DNA of 64,000 bases from contig DATJOJ010000035.1 of NCBI GenBank assembly GCA_035507035.1, positions 1-64,000 on the forward strand. Direction: 5' to 3'. This stretch comes from DATJOJ01 sp035507035. Lineage in GTDB: Bacteria; Acidobacteriota; Terriglobia; Terriglobales; Acidobacteriaceae. Positions 8,074 to 16,226 of the stretch are shown here, piece by piece. Numbering within the stretch: position 1 is the stretch's first letter; each line of letters begins with the position of its first letter. Below the pieces are notes generated by a model. That model was not told the origin of the DNA. It was given only the letters and a program-made list of their open reading frames with translations, and made no database searches. Position numbers and translations under genes: made by a program.

Positions 8074-9171
8074 ATGGCCGACGAACGGACGAAAGCAATT
8101 GATCTGGCCTTTTCGCAGATCGAAAAGCAGTTTGGCAAAGGCTCGATCATGCGCCTGGGATCGAAAGAAGCCATCGTTCCTATCTCCGTGATTTCGACCG
8201 GAGCGATTTCCTTCGACGCGGCACTGGGTGTCGGCGGCTTTCCGCGTGGACGCGTGGTCGAAGTCTTCGGCCCGGAATCGTCGGGCAAAACCACGATTAC
8301 GCTCCAGGTGATTGCCGAGGCGCAGAAGGCGGGCGGCATGGCGGCGTTTGTCGACGCTGAGCACGCGCTCGATCCGGCCTATGCCAAGAAACTGGGCGTC
8401 GATGTGGACAATCTTCTGGTTTCCCAGCCGGATTACGGCGAGCAGGCGCTGGAAATCGCCGAGACGCTCGTCCGGTCCGGGGCAATCGACGTGCTGGTGG
8501 TCGACTCTGTTGCCGCTCTTGTGCCCAAAGCCGAACTCGACGGCGAAATGGGCGACAGCCACATGGGTTTGCAAGCGCGGCTGATGTCGCAAGCGCTGCG
8601 CAAGCTGACGGGAATTGTTTCCAAGTCGCGTTGCTGTCTGGTGTTCATCAACCAGATTCGCGAGAAGATTGGCGTGATGTTCGGCAATCCGGAGACCACG
8701 ACCGGGGGCCGCGCGCTGAAGTTTTATTCGTCGGTGCGTGTTGACATTCGCCGCATTGCGGCCATTAAAGAAGGCGATATAGTCACCGGCTCGCGCACCC
8801 GCGTGAAGGTTGTAAAGAATAAGGTGGCGGCGCCTTTCCGCGAATGTGAATTCGACATTCTTTATGGCGAAGGTATTTCGCGCGAGGGTGATCTGCTGGA
8901 CATTGCAGTCAATAACAATATCCTGGAGAAATCCGGCGCGTGGTTCAGTTACAAAGGCGAGCGCATCGGCCAGGGACGCGAAAATGCCCGCCAGTTCCTC
9001 AAAGATAATAAAGATATCCTTGCCAAGCTGGAGGGCGAAGTGCGCAAGCAGTTGGGTTTGACTCCGCTGACAGCGCAGGCCGCCGCGTCATCGACGACCG
9101 CGTCGACCGGCCGCGTCACGACGATGCCGACAGCGGTACCTGAGCCAGCGAAGGCGGCGGCGCGAAGATAG
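8074..9171 (+). CDS. recA: Recombinase RecA
   Basis: DNA-dependent ATPase for strand exchange and LexA co-protease activity. The 365-residue protein shows Walker A GPESSGKT at 66-73, the LLVSQPDYGEQALEIAE and VLVVDSVAALVPKAEL (Walker B) segments, the L1/L2 DNA-binding loops (SHMGLQARLMSQALRK and MFGNPETTTGGRALKFYSSVR) and a variable Ala/Thr-rich C-terminus. A strong TAAGGAG at 8058-8064 sits nine bases before the ATG. The gene is single, with its own promoter, and is followed by an unrelated GT39 gene. Confidence 0.98.
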   Translation: MADERTKAIDLAFSQIEKQFGKGSIMRLGSKEAIVPISVISTGAISFDAALGVGGFPRGRVVEVFGPESSGKTTITLQVIAEAQKAGGMAAFVDAEHALDPAYAKKLGVDVDNLLVSQPDYGEQALEIAETLVRSGAIDVLVVDSVAALVPKAELDGEMGDSHMGLQARLMSQALRKLTGIVSKSRCCLVFINQIREKIGVMFGNPETTTGGRALKFYSSVRVDIRRIAAIKEGDIVTGSRTRVKVVKNKVAAPFRECEFDILYGEGISREGDLLDIAVNNNILEKSGAWFSYKGERIGQGRENARQFLKDNKDILAKLEGEVRKQLGLTPLTAQAAASSTTASTGRVTTMPTAVPEPAKAAARR

Positions 9172-9317
9172 ATACCGTCAAAGTTCGCTTCTTAGATCTG
9201 CGGAGAGGGTGTCTGGTCTCCGAGCCCCTTGACAGTCGCTCATCTCCCGCAGAGAATTTCGTCTGACCTTTGACCTCGAAGTAGTTCCCCTCTAACCTCT
9301 ATACTTGCCGCGATCAC

Positions 9318-10862
9318 GTGGGAACATTGTCCTTGCAGACTCGTCCGCGACTCGACCAAGAAAGAACTAACGCGACGGTTGCGGACCCGAGCAGTACGGC
9401 TTCCCTCATCGCTATTGCTGCAGCGGTCACCTTGCTTCACCTGCTCACCAATGGGCGTTACGGCTTTCATCCGGATGAGCTGGCTTTCTTGAGCGATGCA
9501 CGGCATCTCGCTTGGGGATTTGTGGCTTACCCGCCGTTCATGCCCCTTGTGGAGAGAGTGGGTCTGGCGGTCTTTGGTCTTTCCTTGGTAGGGCTGAGGC
9601 TTTTTTCGGTACTGGCACAAGCAACCGCCATCGTGGTCGCTGGTCTGATGGCGCGCGAGCTCGGAGGCGGAAAGCTGGCGCAGATTACAGCAGCGCTCTC
9701 CGTGGCGCTGTCTGGGCTAACTTTATTCGAAGGGACAGAATTCCAATACACCAGCCTCGATTACCTGTGGTGGGTGCTGGTCGCCTATTTCATGATCCGT
9801 CTGCTGAAGACCGATGACGCGCGTTGGTGGCTGGCGATCGGCGCGGTTGCTGGGATCGGCATGATGACTAAGTACACGATGGCATTTCTTGTCGCCGGCA
9901 TCGTGGCGGGCATGGCTCTGACGGAGGCACGTCGCTATTTTGTGAGCCGTTGGTTTTGGGCGGGAACCGCGCTCGGATTGGCCATTTTTCTGCCGAACCT
10001 ACTCTGGCAGGCTGGTCATAACTTCATCTCCGCGCATTTTCTCTGGTATTTGCACGTGCGAGACGTTGGCCTGGGGCGAACAGACGGGTTCTGGCGCGAC
10101 CAGTTTCTGATTACGAATCCCGTGGCTGTGCCCTTGTGGATCGCGGGATTGGTGTTCTTTCTGCGCAGTCGCTGCTATCGGCTGCTGGGCTGGATGTATT
10201 TAATCCCGCTGATGATTTTTGTAGTCGCGAAGGGGCGCGGGTACTACCTCGGACCCGCGTATCCCATGTTGATTGCCATGGGCGCGGTTGCAGGCGAACA
10301 ATGGGTCGGATCTCTAACGCAATTTAGAAAGCGCACCGTGCAGGCAGCGTTTTTCTTCGGCTTATCAGCTGTGGGTTTGTATGCGTGCGTAATCGAAGTC
10401 CCACTCGCCTCCGGCGGCTGGCTCAAGGATTTCGAGATGAGGCACAACGGGGCTTTTCGTCGCGAGATCGGTTGGGATGACCTCATTCAGAATGTAGCTG
10501 CCATACGCGACTCATTGCCGGTCGACCAACAGCAAAACGTGGGTGTGCTCGTGGCAACCTACGGTGAGCAGGGAGCCGTCGATCTGCTTGGGCCGGCCTA
10601 CCACTTACCACCGCCGATCAGCGGCACGAACTCTGGATGGCTGCGAAGTTACCCAACGCATCTGCCCTCGACGCTGATTGTCATCGGCTGGCCGCGACAA
10701 TACGTGGAAGCGACCTTCACCTCCTGCCGCCTCGCCGGGCACAACATCAATTCCTACGGCATTCAGAATGACGAAACGTTACAGAACCCCGACATTTTCG
10801 TTTGCGAAGGGCCGCGACTGCCCTGGCCAGAGTTCTGGAAGCAATATCAGAATTTCGGGTAG
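9318..10862 (+). CDS. GT39-type membrane glycosyltransferase (ArnT/PMT-like)
   Basis: 514-residue polytopic protein. About ten hydrophobic segments and an early HPDELAFLSDARHLAWG loop (about residue 53) carry the acidic catalytic-type motif of the dolichyl-phosphate-mannose and ArnT-like transferases (PMT_2 domain). YPPFMPLVERVG and TKYTMAFLVAG are further family marks. These enzymes move a sugar from a polyprenyl-phosphate donor to lipid A, protein or other envelope acceptors on the periplasmic side. The acceptor here is unknown. The start is GTG at 9318. No clear Shine-Dalgarno sequence precedes it, so an internal start cannot be excluded. It is not in an obvious operon. Confidence 0.8.
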   Translation: MGTLSLQTRPRLDQERTNATVADPSSTASLIAIAAAVTLLHLLTNGRYGFHPDELAFLSDARHLAWGFVAYPPFMPLVERVGLAVFGLSLVGLRLFSVLAQATAIVVAGLMARELGGGKLAQITAALSVALSGLTLFEGTEFQYTSLDYLWWVLVAYFMIRLLKTDDARWWLAIGAVAGIGMMTKYTMAFLVAGIVAGMALTEARRYFVSRWFWAGTALGLAIFLPNLLWQAGHNFISAHFLWYLHVRDVGLGRTDGFWRDQFLITNPVAVPLWIAGLVFFLRSRCYRLLGWMYLIPLMIFVVAKGRGYYLGPAYPMLIAMGAVAGEQWVGSLTQFRKRTVQAAFFFGLSAVGLYACVIEVPLASGGWLKDFEMRHNGAFRREIGWDDLIQNVAAIRDSLPVDQQQNVGVLVATYGEQGAVDLLGPAYHLPPPISGTNSGWLRSYPTHLPSTLIVIGWPRQYVEATFTSCRLAGHNINSYGIQNDETLQNPDIFVCEGPRLPWPEFWKQYQNFG

Positions 10863-10991
10863 AACCGTGAGACGAAAGTCTCCTTTCCATTCACCGCTTG
10901 ACATTCGACCTTCACGAAATTGAAAATCTCGTCTGAGTTTAGCTTCCAGCTGTTTGTCCGCGGTTTGTGGCTTTCGCATTGGGGAGAAAAA

Positions 10992-12584
10992 ATGAAAGTT
11001 CTGTCCGTCTGTTTGCTGGCTACTGCCCTTTTCCTGTCCGCCGCCTCTGCTCAAGTAAGTGTCACCACGTCGCGTAACGATAATAGCCGTGACGGCCAAA
11101 ACCTCAGTGAGACCATCCTTACGCCGCAGAACGTCAACGTGAACAGCTTCGGGAAGCTTTTCACGCAGTCCGTGGATGGCTACGTCTATGCCCAGCCGCT
11201 TTATGTGCCAAATGTCAGCATCCCGGGTTTGGGCACGCACAACGTGATTTATGTGGCGACCGAGCACGATAGCGTTTATGCCTTCGATGCTGACAACAAC
11301 ACGGGGCTGAATGCGGCTCCGCTTTGGCAAACAAGTTTCATTAACCCGGCAAAGGGCATCACCACGGTTTCGAGCAGCGATGTGAATTGTGGCGATCTAA
11401 TTCCAGAGATTGGCATCACCAGCACGCCAGTCATCGACCTCAATTCAAATACCATGTATTTGATCGCCAAGACTAAGGAGAATGGAAGCTTCTTTCAGCG
11501 GCTGCATGCGATCGATATCACGACTGGCGCCGAGCAGCCAAATTCTCCCGTGGTAATCAAGGGTGCGGTCAAGGGAAATGGTGACGGCTCGCAAAATGGA
11601 GTGGTGAAATTTGATCCTCTCAAAGAAGCGCAGCGCCCGGGATTGTTGCTGGTCAATGGAACGGTCTACGTAGCGTGGGCCTCGCATTGCGATAACGGCC
11701 CCTATCACGGCTGGGTTATGTCTTTTGACGAGGCGACCTTGAAGTTGCATATCGTTGGGAACACAACGCCCAACGGCGGACTGGGCGGCGTCTGGCAGAG
11801 CGGGGTCGGGCTGGCTACCGACGGCAATTACATTTTCTTCGCGACCGGCAACGGAACCTATGATGGCCCGAGCGGCGGAAAGGATTTTGGCGACAGCGTG
11901 ATTAAAATTCCGGCTGCAATGGACCTGCCGCGTCCCTATGACTACTTCACTCCTTACGATCAGATGAGTTTCTACGATTACGATACAGACGTGGGTTCCG
12001 GCGGCGTGCTGCTGTTGCCGGACCAGGGCCAAGGCTCGCCACACCAGCATCTCCTTGTACAGGTGGGAAAGAGCGGATCGATCTATCTAATCGATCGCGA
12101 TCACATGGGCTACTACAATCCCAACAACAACCATCAGATTGTCCAGGACCAGGAAAACGCGATTGGAGGATTGTGGGCCGGGCCGGCGTGGTGGAATAAC
12201 AACGTTTATTTCGGAGGCAGCGGCGATAACCTGCGGCAGTATACGTTCGACCCGACCAGCGGGCTGCTCTCGACCAGCGCTTTCGCAGCAACCCCAACGT
12301 ATTTCGGATTCCCGGGACCGACGCCTTCCATCTCGGCAAATGGCACCAGCGACGCAATTGTTTGGGCGATCGAAACCGACAATTACGGAAGCGGCGGACC
12401 GTCCGTTCTGCACGCCTATGACGCAACCAACGTCGCGAGCGAACTCTACAACACTACCCAGAACGGCTCGCGCGATCAGGCAGGGGGAGCAGTGAAGTTC
12501 ACGGTACCGACTATCGTCAATGGGAAGGTGTATGTTCCCGCGGTGCAGGAGTTGGACGTTTACGGATTGCTGGGTCAGCGGTGA
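10992..12584 (+). CDS. Secreted PQQ-type beta-propeller protein
   Basis: 530-residue exported protein. The ATG at 10992 is chosen because GGGGAGAAAA lies directly before it and it gives a normal signal peptide (MKVLSVCLLATALFLSAASA). An upstream frame to 10920 would add 24 residues without export features. The mature part contains blade repeats of the PQQ/WD type, such as VIYVATEHDSVYAFDA, MYLIAKTKENGSFFQRLHAID and VYVPAVQELDVYG. GQGSPHQHLLVQVGKSGSIYLID is another. No catalytic residues of quinoprotein dehydrogenases or haem motif were recognised, so it may be structural or a binding protein. Close relatives are common in acidobacteria. Confidence 0.75.
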   Translation: MKVLSVCLLATALFLSAASAQVSVTTSRNDNSRDGQNLSETILTPQNVNVNSFGKLFTQSVDGYVYAQPLYVPNVSIPGLGTHNVIYVATEHDSVYAFDADNNTGLNAAPLWQTSFINPAKGITTVSSSDVNCGDLIPEIGITSTPVIDLNSNTMYLIAKTKENGSFFQRLHAIDITTGAEQPNSPVVIKGAVKGNGDGSQNGVVKFDPLKEAQRPGLLLVNGTVYVAWASHCDNGPYHGWVMSFDEATLKLHIVGNTTPNGGLGGVWQSGVGLATDGNYIFFATGNGTYDGPSGGKDFGDSVIKIPAAMDLPRPYDYFTPYDQMSFYDYDTDVGSGGVLLLPDQGQGSPHQHLLVQVGKSGSIYLIDRDHMGYYNPNNNHQIVQDQENAIGGLWAGPAWWNNNVYFGGSGDNLRQYTFDPTSGLLSTSAFAATPTYFGFPGPTPSISANGTSDAIVWAIETDNYGSGGPSVLHAYDATNVASELYNTTQNGSRDQAGGAVKFTVPTIVNGKVYVPAVQELDVYGLLGQR

Positions 12585-12599
12585 TCGAAGGGATTGCCG

Positions 12600-13547
12600 C
12601 TACCGCACTAACCATTCGGTGACGGCGTGCAGTTGAGACAGTGCTGAACTGTAGGTCGATGCCACCAGCACCAGCATCGCGACTGCAGAGAGAGTGGTAT
12701 ACAACTTGCCTCGTCCGGAAGGGCAAGTCAAATGCCGCTCATTCCAGGAAAACAACCGCTTCACGCGAAGCTGCAACGCAGTCGAGCTGTGTAACAACCC
12801 CGTAGTCAGGGCTGGAATCGGCTGGGCGACGGTGAGCTGCGAAACTTTAATCAAGGCAGACGCCAGATCCAAGGCGTCGTCCAGGCTGGCGACGGCGGCA
12901 TCGTCGGCTGCCAGTTCGGCTTCTTCCGACCACGCACGCTCAAGTCTCGACATTCCTGGAAATACCGACAGCCGGAAGATCAGCTTCTTCAAATTGTCGT
13001 GAGAGCGGACGTGCGAGAGTTCATGCTTCAGCGCGGTGCGGAGTTCCGCAGGACTTAGCGCGGCAACGGCAGCCTCGGAAATCAGCACCTTTGGCTCGCG
13101 GACCCCAGCTACCGTGAACGTGGGCGCATCTTTTCCGGTACAAAACACGGGAATGGATGATTCTGGCTCCATCACCGTTGAACCGTCCAGCCATTTCATT
13201 AGGGCGCGCGAGGTGGTGCGATGCGCCGAGATGGCCCGGAAAATTCCCACCGCGACGACCATCAAACAGCAAACACCCAGGGCCATCGGAAGTGCGCCAA
13301 CCGACTCGCCCGTGCCGCGCGGTTCCAGCAAGAGAAACGATGGCAGGGTGAAAACGAGAGTAAAAATCGTTGACAGCGCGAAAGGAAAAACTCGCAATGC
13401 GAAAAGACCATTGGCCGATTGCCGCGCCGAGCCAGAAGTCAACATTCCTCGCATGAGCCGCCAGCATCGGGCGACAATGAGGGACAGGGGAACATAAATA
13501 AGGACAAAGATCGCCAGCGAGACTCCGATGCCGCGTGCGGCAAACAT
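12600..13547 (-). CDS. M56-family (BlaR1-like) membrane metallopeptidase
   Basis: 315 residues with membrane segments near 8-28, 50-75 and 85-105 and a C-terminal one near 290, enclosing a cytoplasmic zinc peptidase domain. HELSH at 175-179 is the gluzincin zinc motif. EEAELAADDAAV further on supplies the third ligand region. In the BlaR1/MecR1 scheme such proteases cleave the partner repressor on receiving a signal. There is no penicillin-binding sensor domain, so the signal is not a beta-lactam by this evidence. Its ATG overlaps the stop of the BlaI-like gene by one base (TGATG), which indicates translational coupling. Confidence 0.88.
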   Translation of the reverse strand: MFAARGIGVSLAIFVLIYVPLSLIVARCWRLMRGMLTSGSARQSANGLFALRVFPFALSTIFTLVFTLPSFLLLEPRGTGESVGALPMALGVCCLMVVAVGIFRAISAHRTTSRALMKWLDGSTVMEPESSIPVFCTGKDAPTFTVAGVREPKVLISEAAVAALSPAELRTALKHELSHVRSHDNLKKLIFRLSVFPGMSRLERAWSEEAELAADDAAVASLDDALDLASALIKVSQLTVAQPIPALTTGLLHSSTALQLRVKRLFSWNERHLTCPSGRGKLYTTLSAVAMLVLVASTYSSALSQLHAVTEWLVR

Positions 13548-13972
13548 CAGTCTTTCTCCTTGTTGTCCTTGTCTCGTAATTCGCGACGTTTTTGTTCGAG
13601 CAAAGTCTGCAACTCATCGAGCAAGCGGACGTCATGCTCGCTGACCGCCTCCACCAGATACGACAGGGGCAACGAATTGCTACCAGAACTCAGGAGCTGG
13701 CGGATCGCCTCGGAGGCGGTAACCCTTTCCATCTCTTCTTTGGTGTGGCGCGGAGAATAGCGAAAGGCACGGCCCTCGGGAACGCGATCAAGCAGCTCCT
13801 TCTTGTAGAGCCGGTCGAGAGTGGTCATGATGGTGGTGTAGGCCAGCGTGGCGTCGCCAGCGTCCAGCAACTCACGAACCGTTGCCGTTTTGCGGCGCCA
13901 GAGTGCCTCGAGCAACTCCTGCTCGAGGGGGCCCAAATGGGTTCTTCGAAATAAATGCGCAATGCTACTCAT
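13547..13972 (-). CDS. BlaI/MecI-family transcriptional repressor
   Basis: 141-residue winged-helix repressor. The N-terminal DNA-binding part has LGPLEQELLEALWRRKTATV, then the recognition region LAYTTIMTTLDRLYKKELLDR and the wing GRAFRYSPRHT. A helical dimerisation tail follows. It forms a two-gene operon with the M56 peptidase immediately downstream and is probably released from DNA when that protease cleaves it. A perfect inverted repeat begins at its own start codon, consistent with autoregulation. The target genes beyond its own operon are not visible. Confidence 0.92.
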   Translation of the reverse strand: MSSIAHLFRRTHLGPLEQELLEALWRRKTATVRELLDAGDATLAYTTIMTTLDRLYKKELLDRVPEGRAFRYSPRHTKEEMERVTASEAIRQLLSSGSNSLPLSYLVEAVSEHDVRLLDELQTLLEQKRRELRDKDNKEKD

Positions 13973-13989
13973 AGTTTGCTCGCAAACTA
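13972..13989. promoter_or_regulatory. Palindromic operator candidate at the BlaI gene start
   Basis: Perfect dyad of TAGTTTGC and GCAAACTA arms with a two-base spacer. It begins at the first base of the BlaI ATG and covers the expected ribosome binding site. Its position suggests autorepression. The arms differ from the TACAnnTGTA type of classical BlaI/MecI sites. Confidence 0.6.
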
Positions 13990-14078
13990 GCCCTCTAAGT
14001 TAACCAAAATCCAGGCAGGGCTGCAAGGAGACAAAAGGCTCGGGCTCCCCCTACATCCCGGGGGAGCGGGACAGGAAC

Positions 14079-14411
14079 CTAATCAACGTCACATCCCAGG
14101 GAGAACCGTACCGCGGCACAAATCTCGCTCATGCGTGTCAGACTTAATTGAGCTACTCGCTTTCCCAGTCGGTGTTGGGGAACAGTAATGGCGTTATGCA
14201 GGTTCACGGCGCATGGCTTCTTCATTCCATCGTCTTCGCCCAGCACTACCTCGGACGGAACTCCGCGGATGGCTGACGTGATAGGTGCAACAGTAACCGT
14301 AGCCAAGTAATCCGCGGCGCTGTCACGAGTAAGCACCACCACAGGCCTCCTCTTGTCAGGTGGCCGAAACTCGAACAGGCGGACATCGCCGCGAGCTATT
14401 CTGGCGGCCAC
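14079..14411 (-). CDS. mazF: MazF/PemK-family endoribonuclease toxin
   Basis: 110-residue toxin of the type II MazEF class, an mRNA interferase. The fold-defining parts are present: ARGDVRLFEF at the start, RRPVVVLTRDSAADYL (strand 2-3), TVTVAPITSAIRGVPSEVVL with the catalytic Arg and Thr region, and the KKPCAVNLHNAITVPQHRLGKR segment. The GTG at 14411 is preferred over the ATG at 14438 because GGAGG precedes it and the family normally begins a few residues before RGDV. This start overlaps the antitoxin end by 16 bases. The pair stands alone without other mobile genes. Confidence 0.88.
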   Translation of the reverse strand: MAARIARGDVRLFEFRPPDKRRPVVVLTRDSAADYLATVTVAPITSAIRGVPSEVVLGEDDGMKKPCAVNLHNAITVPQHRLGKRVAQLSLTRMSEICAAVRFSLGCDVD

Positions 14412-14629
14412 GACGCCTCCGATTCCCAACCCTGCCATTCCTGAGCTGTCTGTGGCTGCTTAGAATAGCCATCGCGATCGCGCACCTCTTTGATGCGGGT
14501 GTCGAGTCGACGGAGGTGCTCCCGAAGCGCGTCCCTCACTAAAGCGGAGCGATTCTGCTTCGTCCGGACTGCAGCTTTGTCGGCCGCTTGCAACAGCCTT
14601 TTGTCGAGAACAATTTGGATGGTTTCCAT
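14396..14629 (-). CDS. Ribbon-helix-helix antitoxin (MazE-type partner)
   Basis: 77-residue protein whose first 45 residues form a ribbon-helix-helix DNA-binding domain: METIQIVLDKRLLQAADKAA, then TKQNRSALVRDALREHLRR. The Trp/Glu-rich C-terminus (AQEWQGWESEASWPPE) is the likely toxin-binding tail. Antitoxin first, toxin second and a 16-base overlap is the usual order of autoregulated pairs. An operator cannot be pinned down in the 78 bases upstream. Confidence 0.85.
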   Translation of the reverse strand: METIQIVLDKRLLQAADKAAVRTKQNRSALVRDALREHLRRLDTRIKEVRDRDGYSKQPQTAQEWQGWESEASWPPE

Positions 14630-14707
14630 AGTGTGGAACCTATTACACAGTATACTCCATACCCCTGACTCCGCCCTTGGCTTAACTTAGTGACAACGCA
14701 TAACCCC

Positions 14708-16057
14708 CTATTGCCCAAATACATAGCCCTCCCCTGGCTGATTACTCTTGACCGCTCCAGCCACAACGGTCTTGCCGTCCAGAGCAATCGAAACTCCTAG
14801 CCCATCAAATGGAGCGCCATCCGAGGCCACCGGTTCGGCATACGCATGCCGCGTCGTCTTCCAACCGGTTTTCGGCTGAACGTAAACATACGTCGCACCT
14901 TGGCCTTGGTTCGAACCAACATTGGCGCTCGGCGCGCCGACGGCAATAGCCAGGCCATCATCCGCGATGGCTACAGACTGACCAAACCCATCCCCCTGCG
15001 CTGCATCGGGCGCACCGATTTCAGCGGTGAAGGTTGAGGTTGTGACCCAGCCGTTCGCCGGTTCGACATAAATGTAAGTTGCTCCGTAAGTGTTGGCGCC
15101 GCTTGGCGCACCGGAGACAACTGTGTTCCCGCTGATGGAAACCGCAAAGCCGAAAAAGTCGCTCTGCTTGCCGTTCGAAGCCGTCAGTTCCGCGGATTGG
15201 GTCATGTTGGTCCAACCGCCGGGCGGTTCGACAAACACGTAGGCGGATCCCTGAAAATTGTTCTGTCCGTATGAACCGGAAAGAACCGTATTGCCGCTTA
15301 CCGCAACCGAACAACCCATATAGCTGAGCAAGCCGGCGTCGCTCGCGGTCAGTTCCGCCGTTTGAGTGAGATTTCGCGACCAACCACCGCCCGGCTTCAC
15401 GAACACGTACGTCTTGCCCGCAAAGCTATCGCCCTGCGAATCGCTGGCGAAAATTGCTCCCACGGCGATGGTATTGCCGCTGATCGCGACGCTATTTCCG
15501 AACGCGTCGCCGGCAACGCCGTCAGATGCGGTCAGCTTCGCGTTCTCCGTGGCATCGGCCCAGCCGCCTGCGGGCTTGACGAAAACATAAGCAGCTCCCG
15601 GCCCCGCGGCCTGATTGGCGAAGTTCGAGGGATTTGCCGCCCCGACGACAATCGTGTTGCCGCTGATCCCCACCGAAATGCCAAATCCCTGGCCACTATC
15701 CGAGGACGTAAGCGCAGCCGTCTGGGTCATGTTTTCCCAGCCGCTGGCAGGTTTGACAAAGACATACGCCGAACCGAACTGCTCGATATTCGAGTCGAAG
15801 GCGCCGACCACGACTGTATTTCCGCTAATGGCGATCGAGATGCCAAACCAATCTTGATTTTGCCGCACGTTCGGCGTCAGTTCCGCGAGTTGGGCCCAGT
15901 TTCCAGCGGGATGATCTCTTGTGACCGCAGCAGCGATCGTTGCTCGCGCACTCTTTGGCAAGGTGTTCCACAGGTTCCCGCCGGTCGAAGCCGGCAATGC
16001 TGTGGCCGGCAGGGTAAGGAGAAGAAGCAGACTCAGAAAAATGACAAAACGCGACAT
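14708..16057 (-). CDS. Secreted FG-GAP/integrin-alpha-type repeat protein
   Basis: 449-residue exported protein with signal peptide (MSRFVIFLSLLLLLTLPATALPA). About seven repeats of roughly 50-55 residues follow, each with the pattern GxSVAISGNTVVVGAxxxN and then AYVFVKPxGGW. This matches FG-GAP propeller repeats. The ATG at 16057 is chosen because GGAGG lies seven bases upstream. An ATG eight codons earlier has no such support. No enzymatic domain is present, so a surface binding or structural role is likely. It lies close to two other exported genes on the same strand. Confidence 0.8.
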   Translation of the reverse strand: MSRFVIFLSLLLLLTLPATALPASTGGNLWNTLPKSARATIAAAVTRDHPAGNWAQLAELTPNVRQNQDWFGISIAISGNTVVVGAFDSNIEQFGSAYVFVKPASGWENMTQTAALTSSDSGQGFGISVGISGNTIVVGAANPSNFANQAAGPGAAYVFVKPAGGWADATENAKLTASDGVAGDAFGNSVAISGNTIAVGAIFASDSQGDSFAGKTYVFVKPGGGWSRNLTQTAELTASDAGLLSYMGCSVAVSGNTVLSGSYGQNNFQGSAYVFVEPPGGWTNMTQSAELTASNGKQSDFFGFAVSISGNTVVSGAPSGANTYGATYIYVEPANGWVTTSTFTAEIGAPDAAQGDGFGQSVAIADDGLAIAVGAPSANVGSNQGQGATYVYVQPKTGWKTTRHAYAEPVASDGAPFDGLGVSIALDGKTVVAGAVKSNQPGEGYVFGQ

Positions 16058-16226
16058 GGCGCCCTCCAACAGAATTCGCAAACTAGCCCAATGCCTTGTT
16101 CCGCTGGGATTTCAGAGAAACAAGATGTGCAAGGCCCCCAATTTTCACTCCGAGCGGGATGAGCGTCAAGGTGAAAATAACTTTGCTGGCGAGCGGCGCG
16201 GGCTTACACCCGCGCCACTCCGCTGA

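Noticed and set aside
9197..9253. TCTGCGG/CCGCAGA hairpin as the recA terminator
   Set aside because: The arms are far apart (about 40 bases) and no T-run follows.
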